Of a stretch of DNA of 64,000 bases, positions 9,588-17,155 are shown one piece after another. The DNA is taken from positions 1 through 64,000 of the forward strand of contig JAENZP010000002.1 of the NCBI GenBank assembly GCA_016841205.1. The letters run 5' to 3'. Position 1 is the stretch's first letter. The number at the start of each line of letters is the position of its first letter. A model generated the notes under the pieces. That model had not been told where the DNA came from. It searched no databases and was given only the letters and a program-made list of their open reading frames with translations. Made by a program: the position numbers and the translations under genes. Origin of the DNA: Desulfoscipio geothermicus (GTDB lineage Bacteria > Bacillota > Desulfotomaculia > Desulfotomaculales > Desulfallaceae).

Positions 9588-10304
9588 CTTTGTAATCGTA
9601 TCCTGACAATATCGAACGGCCTCAGCGCCCATTTGCATAAAAGCAATAAACTCCTCCGTAGACAGCCCAATATCAGCCGGCTGCGGGCGTACATCCTCCA
9701 CTAACAGGGTAAGTGCCCGTGGATCCTGGGCCAGCTCACTAATAACCGCCTCCACCAGTTCCCGGTCGGCCAGGGCAAGGGGAATTTCCGACACCCGGTG
9801 TCCCCCCCCGGGACCGCACAGACAGCGCACCCAGGCTGCTGCAGCAGCACCAAGGGCATCCTCCATAAGTGCCTCCAACATGGCAGTGCTTTCCCACACC
9901 CGGCTGCCGGACTGCGTATGCATAACCACCTGAGACTTTTTTCCAACCGATTGTTTTTTCACCTGCAGGAGTCCGTCCAATAACCACTTTAAATCATTAA
10001 ACTCGCTTACATCCGGTAGCCAACGGGCTAAATCGCTGTACAACAAATTAAGGGCAGCGCCAAATTCCTCCCTGTCCAGTAAATGTTCCAACAGCTTGTC
10101 CCGGTCGAAACAAGCACTAATAGCCGCCGCCTGTTTTTTTAAGGGCAACCGGGACAGCAATAGCAAGATTTCAGCCCTTTCCTCCAAATCACCGGGAGCC
10201 TCCACTCGCCCGGCCCATTGCTTGGTTAACCAAGGCTTTTCAGTAAACTGCCGTTCATCAATCCGCGACCCATCAATCGGTTGATATTCATCCTTAGCAG
10301 GCAT
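9576..10304 (-). CDS. Hypothetical protein
   Basis: A 242-residue, mostly helical soluble protein that I do not recognise. It has no signal peptide or membrane segment. Leu-rich helices (ILLLLSRLPLKKQAAAISACFDR) and a middle part with WVRCLCGPGGGHR are the only landmarks. The ATG at 10304 has GGAAGGAAG upstream; the frame start at 10388 lies inside the upstream gene and is unlikely. It follows the 92-aa membrane gene by 29 bp and is probably cotranscribed. Its last codons (GVR-stop) are written by the edge of the adjacent REP element, so the original C-terminus may have been different. Confidence 0.6.
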   Translation of the reverse strand: MPAKDEYQPIDGSRIDERQFTEKPWLTKQWAGRVEAPGDLEERAEILLLLSRLPLKKQAAAISACFDRDKLLEHLLDREEFGAALNLLYSDLARWLPDVSEFNDLKWLLDGLLQVKKQSVGKKSQVVMHTQSGSRVWESTAMLEALMEDALGAAAAAWVRCLCGPGGGHRVSEIPLALADRELVEAVISELAQDPRALTLLVEDVRPQPADIGLSTEEFIAFMQMGAEAVRYCQDTITKGVR

Positions 10305-10333
10305 ATAAAACTTCCTTCCTGGCTGCTTTCTAT

Positions 10334-10612
10334 TTAAACAAATGCACGGGCCAGACTGCCCAGCAAGTATAATATGGCTAGAGCGCAAACGCCATAACCA
10401 ATCAGTTGTTCTGATATGGTTTCTTCTTTTTCCAGGTAGTACATAACCTTATCTATAAAGCTTCTAGACCTTAAATTGCTGTCAGCCTTTGTATTTAGAA
10501 CTAAGTTTGCTCTGAAATTAATTTCCGACTCTGTTTTCAGCTCATTAGTCATTTCAGATACTATGGCCAGTGACCGCCCATAGGTTTGCTGTACGGCTGC
10601 ATTTGCCTGCAT
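10334..10612 (-). CDS. Small hypothetical membrane protein
   Basis: A 92-residue protein not assigned to a family. An amphipathic, charged N-terminal two thirds is followed by a single hydrophobic helix (LIGYGVCALAILYLLGSLARAFV), suggesting a tail-anchored cytoplasmic protein. GGGGGGACT precedes the ATG at a good distance. It is the first gene of a probable two-gene unit with the 9576-10304 gene. Confidence 0.6.
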   Translation of the reverse strand: MQANAAVQQTYGRSLAIVSEMTNELKTESEINFRANLVLNTKADSNLRSRSFIDKVMYYLEKEETISEQLIGYGVCALAILYLLGSLARAFV

Positions 10613-10747
10613 AATAGTCCCCCCGGCTAATATTTAAGAACAGCTGTTTGCATTTATTATAAGCCCGGGGCTCCATAACGTCAATAGCGGCAATTTACAA
10701 AAACATATATTTCTTGACCCGGTTCATCGTGAGCTCAGTGAGAAACC

Positions 10748-10796
10748 GGGGTCAGACCTTGACATTTATAAATGTCAAATGTCAAGGTCTGACCCC
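10748..10796. repeat. REP-like element, 49-bp variant
   Basis: Two inverted copies of the 24-bp sequence, but the centre is altered: the left arm is shortened to GACATTT and runs through TATAAATGTC into the right arm, so the usual 8-nt loop is gone. Upstream, GACCCGGTT at 10715 pairs with AACCGGGGTC overlapping the left end. The right arm supplies the last six codons and the stop of the DUF523 gene. Confidence 0.85.
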
Positions 10797-11242
10797 TTCC
10801 AATAGTTTTCCTCCGAGTATACCCGGACACCCTCCCTGAGCAGCGCTGCAGCAGTACAGCCACAACCGGGAATTCCGCGGTTTTTAAATGTACCGTCATA
10901 AATCATCGTGCTGCCGCAGGAAGGACTGCGCTCTTTTAAAATAGCAACGCGCGTACCGTTTTTTCTGGCCACTGCCAGCACCTTGGCAGCCCCCCGCATA
11001 AATGCGACTGTCGTTTCAGCACCCCGGTTGGTTAACACTTGGGCCTTACCATCCAGCACGTCAAAACCGTTACCACCTACTATTTCATTGGGTTCCCTGG
11101 GTACGGGCAAGCCGCCCAGCACCTCCGGGCAAACAGGTATAGCCTTACCCTCCTCCACCAGTTTCCGCAAGGCGGGGTAATCGAATCCATCACCGGTATA
11201 CCGACACTTTTTCCCGGCCAGACAGGCACTGATAATTAACAT
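10775..11242 (-). CDS. DUF523 family protein (YbbK-like)
   Basis: A 155-residue cytoplasmic protein of the DUF523 family, whose biochemical role is not established. Typical landmarks are ISACLAGKKCRY, PVCPEVLGGLPVPREPNEI and LKERSPSCGS, with conserved cysteines that suggest metal or thiol chemistry. The ATG at 11242 is preceded by AAAGGTGGT; the in-frame start at 11281 is less well supported. The C-terminal residues GSDLDI and the TGA are encoded by the right arm of the adjacent REP-like element, so the element has replaced or extended the original end. Confidence 0.82.
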   Translation of the reverse strand: MLIISACLAGKKCRYTGDGFDYPALRKLVEEGKAIPVCPEVLGGLPVPREPNEIVGGNGFDVLDGKAQVLTNRGAETTVAFMRGAAKVLAVARKNGTRVAILKERSPSCGSTMIYDGTFKNRGIPGCGCTAAALLREGVRVYSEENYWKGSDLDI

Positions 11243-11311
11243 CGGGTACTTCACCACCTTTCTTACTTCATCACCTGGCATGCTGCTGTAAAAAATGCAT
11301 TTAGTGTCTAT

Positions 11312-11560
11312 TCAATTTGGCATTCTAGCAGCCAGCATTATTTTTTCCCGCCTGGAGAGCTTTTTTATGGCCATTTCTCTCTGCAGCGAACTGCTTTTAT
11401 CCGGCAGAACCTCATAGTACACTAGTTCTACCGGCAAGCGAGATCTGGTATACTTACTGCCCTGCCCCAGGTTGTGCTTCTGCAGCCGCCTGACCAGGTC
11501 TGTCGTATAGCCGGTATAATAAGTACCGTCAGCACAAATTAGTATATAAACATAATACAT
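11312..11560 (-). CDS. GIY-YIG domain protein (UPF0213, YhbQ/YazA-like)
   Basis: An 82-residue single-domain GIY-YIG nuclease-fold protein. The signature is YVYILICADGTYYTGYTTDLVRR with the following KHNLGQGSKYTRSRLPVELVYYE typical of UPF0213. Members have been linked to DNA repair-type structure-specific cutting, but the role is not firmly known. Start chosen at ATG 11560, which aligns with the family; an upstream in-frame start at 11602 would add 14 unmatched residues. It is divergent from the 11735 gene. Confidence 0.85.
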   Translation of the reverse strand: MYYVYILICADGTYYTGYTTDLVRRLQKHNLGQGSKYTRSRLPVELVYYEVLPDKSSSLQREMAIKKLSRREKIMLAARMPN

Positions 11561-11693
11561 TATAGCACCTATTACTGGCTGCCTTTCGTTGCCCTCCAAC
11601 ACATCTTGGCAGCAGTGCTTCCGATAAAAATTGCCCTTGTTGATTAAATTATCAGCAGGGTTTGATATTTAATACTAGATATTTATTTCCATG

Positions 11694-11722
11694 TATGGTA
11701 ATATATTACAAATAATACCATA
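11694..11722. promoter_or_regulatory. Inverted repeat at the ribosome binding site of the 11735 gene
   Basis: TATGGTA at 11694-11700 and TACCATA at 11716-11722, 15-nt spacer, ending directly at the AGGAG ribosome binding site. It could be an operator in the divergent promoter region or a weak hairpin at the start of the message. Confidence 0.35.
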
Positions 11723-11734
11723 GGAGATGGCAAA

Positions 11735-12037
11735 ATGATCGACATGGTGGAAGAATATACTGAATATGATATTTCACCCCTTACGCCCGCCTTAAATGAA
11801 TTCAGTGAATATGTCCGGCAAGTACTGGTAGGCGTCAACCACACCGAGCTAAGCAACCGCATAGTACTGGAAGCTACCATATACGGCAACTTGATACAGA
11901 CTTTGGATAAATATGGACTACGCACGTTCGGCCTAGCCACAGCCATAAAAAAATATTACAGCTATTTTTTGGTGGAGGTATTACTTAATAACCCTGAGCC
12001 CAAAAAAATATTAGAGGTAAAAATACCCATTCTCTAA
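11735..12037 (+). CDS. Hypothetical protein
   Basis: A 100-residue acidic, helical protein with no family I can name. It starts with MIDMVEEYTEYD, has no signal peptide or membrane helix and ends KILEVKIPIL. The ribosome binding site (AGGAG, 8 bases before ATG) is strong, and codon use resembles the neighbours, so I consider it real. It is transcribed alone, away from the GIY-YIG gene. Confidence 0.65.
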   Translation: MIDMVEEYTEYDISPLTPALNEFSEYVRQVLVGVNHTELSNRIVLEATIYGNLIQTLDKYGLRTFGLATAIKKYYSYFLVEVLLNNPEPKKILEVKIPIL

Positions 12038-12117
12038 ATCTGCCTGTTAACGGAATAGTTAGTGCTGGACAAACAACTGCCTCAATAATTTCCATCACAA
12101 ACACGATATCATAGAAA

Positions 12118-12143
12118 TATAACTATTTCAATAAATAGTTATA
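12118..12143. other. Perfect 11-bp hairpin
   Basis: TATAACTATTT, loop CAAT, AAATAGTTATA. It lies 80 bp after the 11735 gene and is AT-only except for one pair, so it is a weak terminator at best or a cruciform or operator site. Confidence 0.45.
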
Positions 12144-12211
12144 CCCGTTAATTTATCCGGAAATTTCAGAACACAATGCTCGCAATTTACATTTCAGTAA
12201 GGAAGAAAGTA

Positions 12212-12248
12212 AAAAAGCCCCCCCCGTCCGTTCTCAGGTAGGCTTTTT
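12212..12248. terminator. Probable terminator between convergent genes
   Basis: AAAAAGCC at 12212-12219 pairs with GGCTTTTT at 12241-12248. The A-run/T-run flanks work on both strands. It sits between the convergent 11735 and 12320 genes. Confidence 0.5.
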
Positions 12249-12319
12249 AAAGAGACTTAGTATTAATTAGATAGTTATTATACTAGCTTGACCCATCTAA
12301 ATTTGGTTATGTTTATTAT

Positions 12320-12997
12320 TTAAGAGGGTATGATCCTTGCAAAACCCAAGAGGTGATCTTGCCAATACGGACCATAAACCGAAGCTACGGCAACCCCCTT
12401 ACTGGAAGTGGCACTTATAAACTTGTTACCGCCCAGATAAATGCCAATGTGCGATATGTAACTACCTGTTTTAAAAGCCACTAAATCACCAGGCTTAGCT
12501 TCATTTGCCGGTATGACTTTTCCAATATTATACTGGTCAGCGGCAGTATGGGGCAAATCAATGTTAAAGTGAGCAAATATGTATTTGGTATAGCCCGAGC
12601 AATCGAAACCCCTGGGCGACCCGCCTGCCGCAACATAAGGCACCCCGATGAAGGAGTATGAGTAATTAAGAATCTCTTCGATACGATCGCTACTTCTTGA
12701 TACCGCTTCGACCGGGTTTGCCTGGTTCAACGAGCTTGACCCGGTGGTTGGTTTAGCCTGTACGGTACAACTCGCATCCGTTCCGATCAATAATTCTTGC
12801 CCCGAATGGATCATATCGGAACCAAGGTTATTTAACGACATAATATTTTCAACTGTAGTGCCATACATTTTGGAAATTTTCCAAAGGGTATCACCCTGGT
12901 TGACTGTATAATGAGCATTGGCCGAGGCTATACCGGGTAACACAAAAAAAGATACTCCAATCGCAATTGTAGTAACAAATACTTTTGCCTTGAACAT
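12320..12997 (-). CDS. LysM - NlpC/P60 cell-wall endopeptidase
   Basis: A 225-residue secreted peptidoglycan hydrolase. Signal peptide: MFKAKVFVTTIAIGVSFFVLPGIASA. LysM at about residues 28-72 (HYTVNQGDTLWKISKMYG) holds it to the wall. The NlpC/P60 catalytic domain at about 105-225 has the nucleophile in RGFDCSGYTKY and the histidine in GSYISHIGIYLG. Such enzymes cut between D-Glu and the diamino acid of stem peptides. The gene is preceded by a clear c-di-AMP riboswitch, a known pairing for wall hydrolases in Firmicutes. Start ATG follows GTGAGG closely. Confidence 0.95.
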   Translation of the reverse strand: MFKAKVFVTTIAIGVSFFVLPGIASANAHYTVNQGDTLWKISKMYGTTVENIMSLNNLGSDMIHSGQELLIGTDASCTVQAKPTTGSSSLNQANPVEAVSRSSDRIEEILNYSYSFIGVPYVAAGGSPRGFDCSGYTKYIFAHFNIDLPHTAADQYNIGKVIPANEAKPGDLVAFKTGSYISHIGIYLGGNKFISATSSKGVAVASVYGPYWQDHLLGFARIIPS

Positions 12998-13011
12998 GTT
13001 GCCTCACTTTC

Positions 13012-13120
13012 ACACCTACGAGGTTAGCTGACGGGTTAGGACCAAAGTGATAGCCCTATGCAAATTACATTTCACCCCAAAAGTGGTTCCCCCGCTTCCC
13101 TAAAGGGAATTCGGTGACAA
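13012..13120 (-). promoter_or_regulatory. c-di-AMP riboswitch (ydaO-yuaA type)
   Basis: Read on the minus strand, the leader carries the conserved blocks of the ydaO/yuaA RNA in order: GGGGGAACCA, GGGGTGAAATG, then CCCGTCAGCTAACCTCGTAGG near the 3' end, just before the NlpC/P60 start. In known examples c-di-AMP binding turns expression off. A separate terminator stem before the start is not obvious. Confidence 0.93.
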
Positions 13121-13158
13121 ATTTTTACTGCGTCTACCTTATTTAGGCTTACTATGTA

Positions 13159-13187
13159 AGTTTATGTATTTTCTTTTGATTAGTCAA
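13159..13187 (-). promoter_or_regulatory. Candidate sigma-A promoter for the riboswitch transcript
   Basis: On the minus strand TTGACT (13187-13182) is followed after 17 bases by TAAACT (13164-13159). The implied start is about 35 bases upstream of the riboswitch. Confidence 0.45.
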
Positions 13188-13301
13188 ATAGAAGAAAAGT
13201 CATTTTGACGAAATATCTCTATATAGTTACCTCACGAAACCTTATTTAGCTTATTAAACAGTTAATAGTCGAAAATATTAAATCAGCGCATCTACGCTTA
13301 T

Positions 13302-13844
13302 CTAAAGACCAAAGTCCGTAGCAGTAAACACAGACTCTACCCGAACACCCATCTCTTCCAAGGTTTGTGTACCACCTTCCAGCCTATCCACCAGAACAAT
13401 GGCCTTGACTACCTCACAACCGATTTCCCGCACAACTTGCACCGCTTGGATTATCGATCCTCCGGTAGTTAAGACATCATCAACAATAACTACCCGCTGA
13501 CCGGGCTTAAGGGGCGGTCCCTCTATTTGCTGTTTGGTGCCGTGTTTTTTAGCTTCTTTGCGCACAATAAATAAAGACAGGTCAAGACCCCGCCGGTAAG
13601 CCTCCGGCCCCAGGGCCCCCACAATGGGATCGGCTCCCATAGTCAAACCACCCACAGCTTCCACATTTTCATTTTGGAGCGTATCACAGATGATCTGAGC
13701 AATTAAATAAGCTCCCTGGGGATTCAGAGAAACCTTCCGGCCATCGAAATAATAATGGCTGGTTTTGCCGGAAGAAAGCACCACCGGCCGGCGTTCAAAA
13801 GCCTGGCTATCCAATAATTCCTTTAGCGCCTGACGATTATCCAT
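13302..13844 (-). CDS. pyrE: Orotate phosphoribosyltransferase
   Basis: A 180-residue enzyme that joins orotate to PRPP to give OMP in pyrimidine synthesis. It has the PRPP-binding signature VVIVDDVLTTGGSI and the substrate loop with RKEAKKHGTKQQIEG. Length is normal for the family. ATG at 13844 has GGAGGTG seven bases upstream. It follows the DUF763 gene by 16 bp and is probably cotranscribed with it; no other pyr genes are nearby, and no PyrR-type attenuator is evident. Confidence 0.95.
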   Translation of the reverse strand: MDNRQALKELLDSQAFERRPVVLSSGKTSHYYFDGRKVSLNPQGAYLIAQIICDTLQNENVEAVGGLTMGADPIVGALGPEAYRRGLDLSLFIVRKEAKKHGTKQQIEGPPLKPGQRVVIVDDVLTTGGSIIQAVQVVREIGCEVVKAIVLVDRLEGGTQTLEEMGVRVESVFTATDFGL

Positions 13845-13860
13845 ATCGCACACCTCCAAT

Positions 13861-14961
13861 TTAATGGGTAAAGCCCTTTTGCAAACGAGCCAAGCGGGCA
13901 AGAGCGTTCATTTTATCCCTTTCACCAACCCGCACCCGCCGCAGGGCGGTTTCCAACATCTCTATGGAAAGGTCGTAATTGTATCTGTCCACCGGGAAGG
14001 GATGACCATCTTTACCCCCGTGGGCAAAAGAATAGCGCACCGGATCCCGTAAGCTGGCCCGCACCCCGTATACCACTTCGCCCACTAAGGCAAAGGCTCG
14101 CACGGTAGCCGGCCCGACCCCCCGGGCAGCCAGCAGCTGCTCATAATTTTCCGGAGTCAGCTCATACAAGCAACGCAAGGTCTTTTCGATACGGCCGGCC
14201 TGGGGCACCGGGTGAGCAGCCGGTAAATCTAACCTGGCCAACTGCTCCCGGGGCAGAGAAGCAATCTTTTTCAATGAAGTGATAATTTTTTCCGGCTTCT
14301 CTCTGGTCTGAAAAACCGATACATTGCGGGCCTGGCTACTTTCCCTGGCCACCATATTTAAAACATTTAGCCCGTTTTGGCCGCAAACAGCGGCATGCGG
14401 CTCCTCTACATAGCTATGCAAATCATCGCTCAGCCAGTGATAACGCCTGGCCCAGCCATTTTGGCCATCCATGCCCTGCTGGACCACCGCCCAGCTGCCG
14501 TCACCGGTAAACATAAAAAAATGCTGGTAAATTTGGTAACCATCTTGCACAGCTGCAGAATCCACCTTAGCACACATCCGGCTGGCATACTGCAAATTGG
14601 TCACATTGTCCGGCAGTGCATAGCGGTCGGTATATTCGGCTATTTCAAGGGGCGTTTTACGGGAAGTCATAGCCTTGCCACCGGCAAAGAATACACCGGC
14701 ATCCCTTTGCCGCTCAGCCATACCTTGCTTCAGGGCACCACAGAGCACCGTGGTCAACCCCGAAGAATGCCAGTCAAAGCCCACTACACAGCCAAAGGCC
14801 TGAAACCAAAAAGGATCAGCCATACGGCGCAGCACTTCCCGCGGCCCGAATTCCTCAACTACCGCCTCCACAATGGCCGCACTGAGGCGCACCATCCGGT
14901 CAAAAAGCCACCGGGGGCAATGATGCCCGTGCAAAGGTAAATTAGCTATACCGGTACGCAT
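13861..14961 (-). CDS. DUF763 family protein
   Basis: A 366-residue protein of the DUF763 family, found in archaea and some anaerobic bacteria and of unknown function. Recognisable parts are RTGIANLPLHGHHCPRWLF at the N-terminus, DWHSSGLTTVLCGALKQGM, and a helix-hairpin-helix-like stretch (YEQLLAARGVGPATVRAFALVGEVVYG). The HhH region suggests contact with DNA or RNA, which is inference. The start codon follows AAGGGGGTGACAA. It precedes pyrE in an apparent two-gene operon. Confidence 0.85.
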   Translation of the reverse strand: MRTGIANLPLHGHHCPRWLFDRMVRLSAAIVEAVVEEFGPREVLRRMADPFWFQAFGCVVGFDWHSSGLTTVLCGALKQGMAERQRDAGVFFAGGKAMTSRKTPLEIAEYTDRYALPDNVTNLQYASRMCAKVDSAAVQDGYQIYQHFFMFTGDGSWAVVQQGMDGQNGWARRYHWLSDDLHSYVEEPHAAVCGQNGLNVLNMVARESSQARNVSVFQTREKPEKIITSLKKIASLPREQLARLDLPAAHPVPQAGRIEKTLRCLYELTPENYEQLLAARGVGPATVRAFALVGEVVYGVRASLRDPVRYSFAHGGKDGHPFPVDRYNYDLSIEMLETALRRVRVGERDKMNALARLARLQKGFTH

Positions 14962-15007
14962 TTGTCACCCCCTTGAACGGGTGATTGCAATCATTTTAGC
15001 ATTAACA

Positions 15008-15313
15008 TTATTCTTGCATATCCACAAAAATAGCTTCTTCGTTAGGATCATACCTTGCATCAAAATTTCCTTTTTTACCTTCGAGATCAAAAAACCTAAA
15101 GATACCCCGAGCACCAATCTTATTTTTATTAAGCAATAGCCCACCTTCATCCACCGCTTTAATCCTTAATTGCTGGGTTTCCCTGTCGTAAGCCACCTCA
15201 ACCCGGTTACTACCAAGCTTACCAACCAGTTTCACTCCCAATCTAATATGATGTTTAGTAAAGGCAACCACATCTTCTTTGGATGACCTTGGTTTATAAA
15301 CTTCAAACGCCAA
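15008..15313 (-). CDS. Hypothetical protein with TTG start
   Basis: A 101-residue soluble, basic, beta-rich protein of unknown family. The start is the TTG at 15313 (TTG GCG TTT), with a perfect AGGAGG eight bases upstream; there is no ATG alternative in the right place. It has no signal peptide. The charged core (GRLGSNRVEVAYDRETQQLRIKA-like pattern) suggests a small nucleic-acid or protein binding fold, but that is only a guess. Confidence 0.6.
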   Translation of the reverse strand: MAFEVYKPRSSKEDVVAFTKHHIRLGVKLVGKLGSNRVEVAYDRETQQLRIKAVDEGGLLLNKNKIGARGIFRFFDLEGKKGNFDARYDPNEEAIFVDMQE

Positions 15314-15747
15314 AGTAAATACCTCCTAAAATATACTTTTATTATATTTATTGCCCCTAATGTGTATTTATAATCTTAATATATTCCTGTATTAAATATT
15401 AACATAGAAACAACAATACATAAAACACATTTCATTAAATTTTATCATTACAGATTAGCACAAAAATACAAAGATCCTGCACAACGCAGAATCTTTGCAT
15501 TTAACATTAATGTCAGCCATAATACTACAGTCCGGCTAACATAGATTACGCTATTAGAATTAATTATAGGAAGTATAACTGGTAAATAAAAAAATTATTT
15601 ACTATCGCGCATATATCTCATGATAATGAAAAAAATATTGCTATAACAGATCAACCGGACCGGACAGCGGATTATTTAAGGTGTTTAATCTACGCTAAGC
15701 TATCTAAAACTAAAAAAAACCGGCCTTGTTATGGCCGGTTTGGTTCA
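15314..15747. other. AT-rich intergenic region
   Basis: 434 bp with no credible reading frame. It contains the SASP terminator near 15712-15740 and a hairpin at 15469-15497 (CAAAGATcCTGC / GCAGaATCTTTG). The latter lies 156 bp upstream of the 15313 TTG start and could be a leader structure or a second terminator. Confidence 0.5.
15712..15740 (-). terminator. Terminator of the SASP gene
   Basis: Perfect 8-bp stem AACCGGCC / GGCCGGTT with a 7-nt loop; on the minus strand it runs into T8. It starts 8 bp after the SASP stop codon. Confidence 0.92.
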
Positions 15748-16002
15748 CTAGGGAGTAGTCTGCTGGTTGGTCACCTGCGGAGTAGGGGGTTGTTGTCCTT
15801 GAGCCAGGCTTTGCTCATAAGCGGCAACCATTTTCTTTACCATGTTACCGCCGACTGCTCCATTCATCCTTGAAGGCAGATCACCAAGGTAGCCCTGGTA
15901 GTTTTGAATGCCTAATTCCGCCGCGGTTTCATATTTAAATTGATCCATTGCATTAGCTGCCTGCGGTATCAGTTTTCTGTTGGTTTTTTGTCCTTGTGCC
16001 AA
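15748..16002 (-). CDS. Small acid-soluble spore protein, alpha/beta type
   Basis: An 84-residue alpha/beta-type SASP, a DNA-coating protein made in the forespore that protects spore DNA. The family core is intact: ELGIQNYQGYLGDLPSRMNG followed by AVGGNMVKKMV. The Gln-rich C-terminal tail is typical. The start is TTG (TTG GCA CAA), with AAGGAGG eight bases upstream. It is monocistronic with its own strong terminator and would be expected under SigG; no promoter was pinned down. It shows the organism forms endospores. Confidence 0.96.
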   Translation of the reverse strand: MAQGQKTNRKLIPQAANAMDQFKYETAAELGIQNYQGYLGDLPSRMNGAVGGNMVKKMVAAYEQSLAQGQQPPTPQVTNQQTTP

Positions 16003-16175
16003 AAGAAAAACCTCCTTGTTAATTATTTTTATTTTCTGTTGATGTTTTTATAATGCCCTTTATAACAACGAGTATGTGTGACACTATTTAGTGGTAAAGG
16101 AACAAAAAAACCCGATTGCTACTATGCACCCTGGTTATATTTTATTAAAAAACTTATATGTAGATAAATATGTAG

Positions 16176-16214
16176 AAAAAAACAAAACCCCGTGATAACA
16201 TAATCACGGGGTTT
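16176..16214 (-). terminator. Terminator of the tRNA operon
   Basis: Perfect 12-bp stem AAACCCCGTGAT / ATCACGGGGTTT with a 6-nt loop, followed on the minus strand by TTTTGTTTTTTT, starting 3 bp after tRNA-Lys. Confidence 0.93.
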
Positions 16215-16217
16215 ACC

Positions 16218-16293
16218 TGGTGACCCATCCGCGACTCGAACGCGGGACACCCTGATTAAAAGTCAGGTGCTCTACCAACTGAGCTAATAGGTC
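16218..16293 (-). tRNA. tRNA-Lys (TTT)
   Basis: Complete cloverleaf on the minus strand: acceptor GACCTAT/ATGGGTC, D-arm GCTC AGTTGGTA GAGC, anticodon stem CCTGA/TCAGG with loop CTTTTAA (anticodon TTT), T-arm CCGCG TTCGAGT CGCGG, and encoded CCA. It is the last of three tRNAs transcribed together. Confidence 0.96.
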
Positions 16294-16318
16294 ATAAGCA
16301 ACCGCAATGCGGTTGCTT

Positions 16319-16393
16319 TGGCTGAGGCGGCTGGATTCGAACCAACGAATGACGGGACCAAAGCCCGTTGCCTTACCACTTGGCTACGCCCCA
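16319..16393 (-). tRNA. tRNA-Gln (TTG)
   Basis: Acceptor TGGGGCG/CGCCTCA (one G-T pair), anticodon loop CTTTGGT (anticodon TTG) on stem CGGG/CCCG, T-loop TTCGAAT, and encoded CCA. It is the middle gene of the His-Gln-Lys cluster. Confidence 0.96.
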
Positions 16394-16399
16394 AAAAAC

Positions 16400-16477
16400 T
16401 GGGGTGGATGATGGGATTTGAACCCACGACCCCCAGAGCCACAATCTGGTACTCTAACCAGCTGAGCTACATCCACC
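16400..16477 (-). tRNA. tRNA-His (GTG)
   Basis: Acceptor GTGGATG/CATCCAC with the extra G(-1) facing C73 that is the histidine identity mark, anticodon loop TTGTGGC (anticodon GTG) on stem CCAGA/TCTGG, T-loop TTCAAAT, and encoded CCA. It is the first gene of the cluster. Confidence 0.96.
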
Positions 16478-16572
16478 ACATTATTTTTACGTTTCTTCTT
16501 CAACGCAAGAACAATCTTATCATAATCACTATTTCAAGTCAAGAAACGTTTTTTTGTAATATTATCCTTTTG

Positions 16573-17079
16573 CTAAAAATGCCGTACTTCCAATTCCTGC
16601 TTCAATGCATGTTTTAACTTGTTATAAGTTGCCTCCAAAGCCTCGGAAATTACCCGCACATCACTTAGCACAGGCATGAAGTTAGTGTCGCCGCCCCAGC
16701 GGGGTACAATATGCACATGCAGATGGCCCGGTATACCGGCTCCCGCTACTTTACCCAGGTTAATCCCCACATTGAAGCCATCGGGTTTATAAGCTCGGCG
16801 CTGCACCCTGACCATAAGCTGGGTAATAGTAAACAATTCCAGCATCTCATCAGAAGTAAGGTCATCAATATCACCCACGTGCCGTTTGGGTACCACCATT
16901 AAATGACCATTGTTATAGGGGTAAATATTCAGCAGTACAAACACCTTTTCACCGCGATAAAGTACATTATTTTCCTCGTCTTTATCAACACCCGCATTTA
17001 ATTTTTCACAGAAAATACACTCTTCGCCGGGTTCTTTACCTACATAAACGCCACGCCATGGTGCCCAAAGCCTGTCCAC
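16573..17079 (-). CDS. HIT-domain nucleotide hydrolase/phosphorylase
   Basis: A 168-residue histidine-triad protein of the MDRLWAPWR group, related to Ap4A phosphorylases. The triad is GHLHVHIVP; the N-terminal CIFC motif is the zinc-binding pair seen in this group, and YPYNNGHLMVVPKRH is the nucleotide-binding part. It acts on dinucleoside polyphosphates or adenylated compounds; the exact substrate is unknown. The start is GTG at 17079, which aligns with the family's conserved MDRLWAPW. It lies just upstream of the tRNA cluster on the same strand. Confidence 0.92.
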   Translation of the reverse strand: MDRLWAPWRGVYVGKEPGEECIFCEKLNAGVDKDEENNVLYRGEKVFVLLNIYPYNNGHLMVVPKRHVGDIDDLTSDEMLELFTITQLMVRVQRRAYKPDGFNVGINLGKVAGAGIPGHLHVHIVPRWGGDTNFMPVLSDVRVISEALEATYNKLKHALKQELEVRHF

Positions 17080-17155
17080 ACCCCATGCCCCCTGTGCTTT
17101 TTATTTTAATCTATAGCTATATACTTCTTTTATTTAAAGGGCAAGTCCTGCCGGG

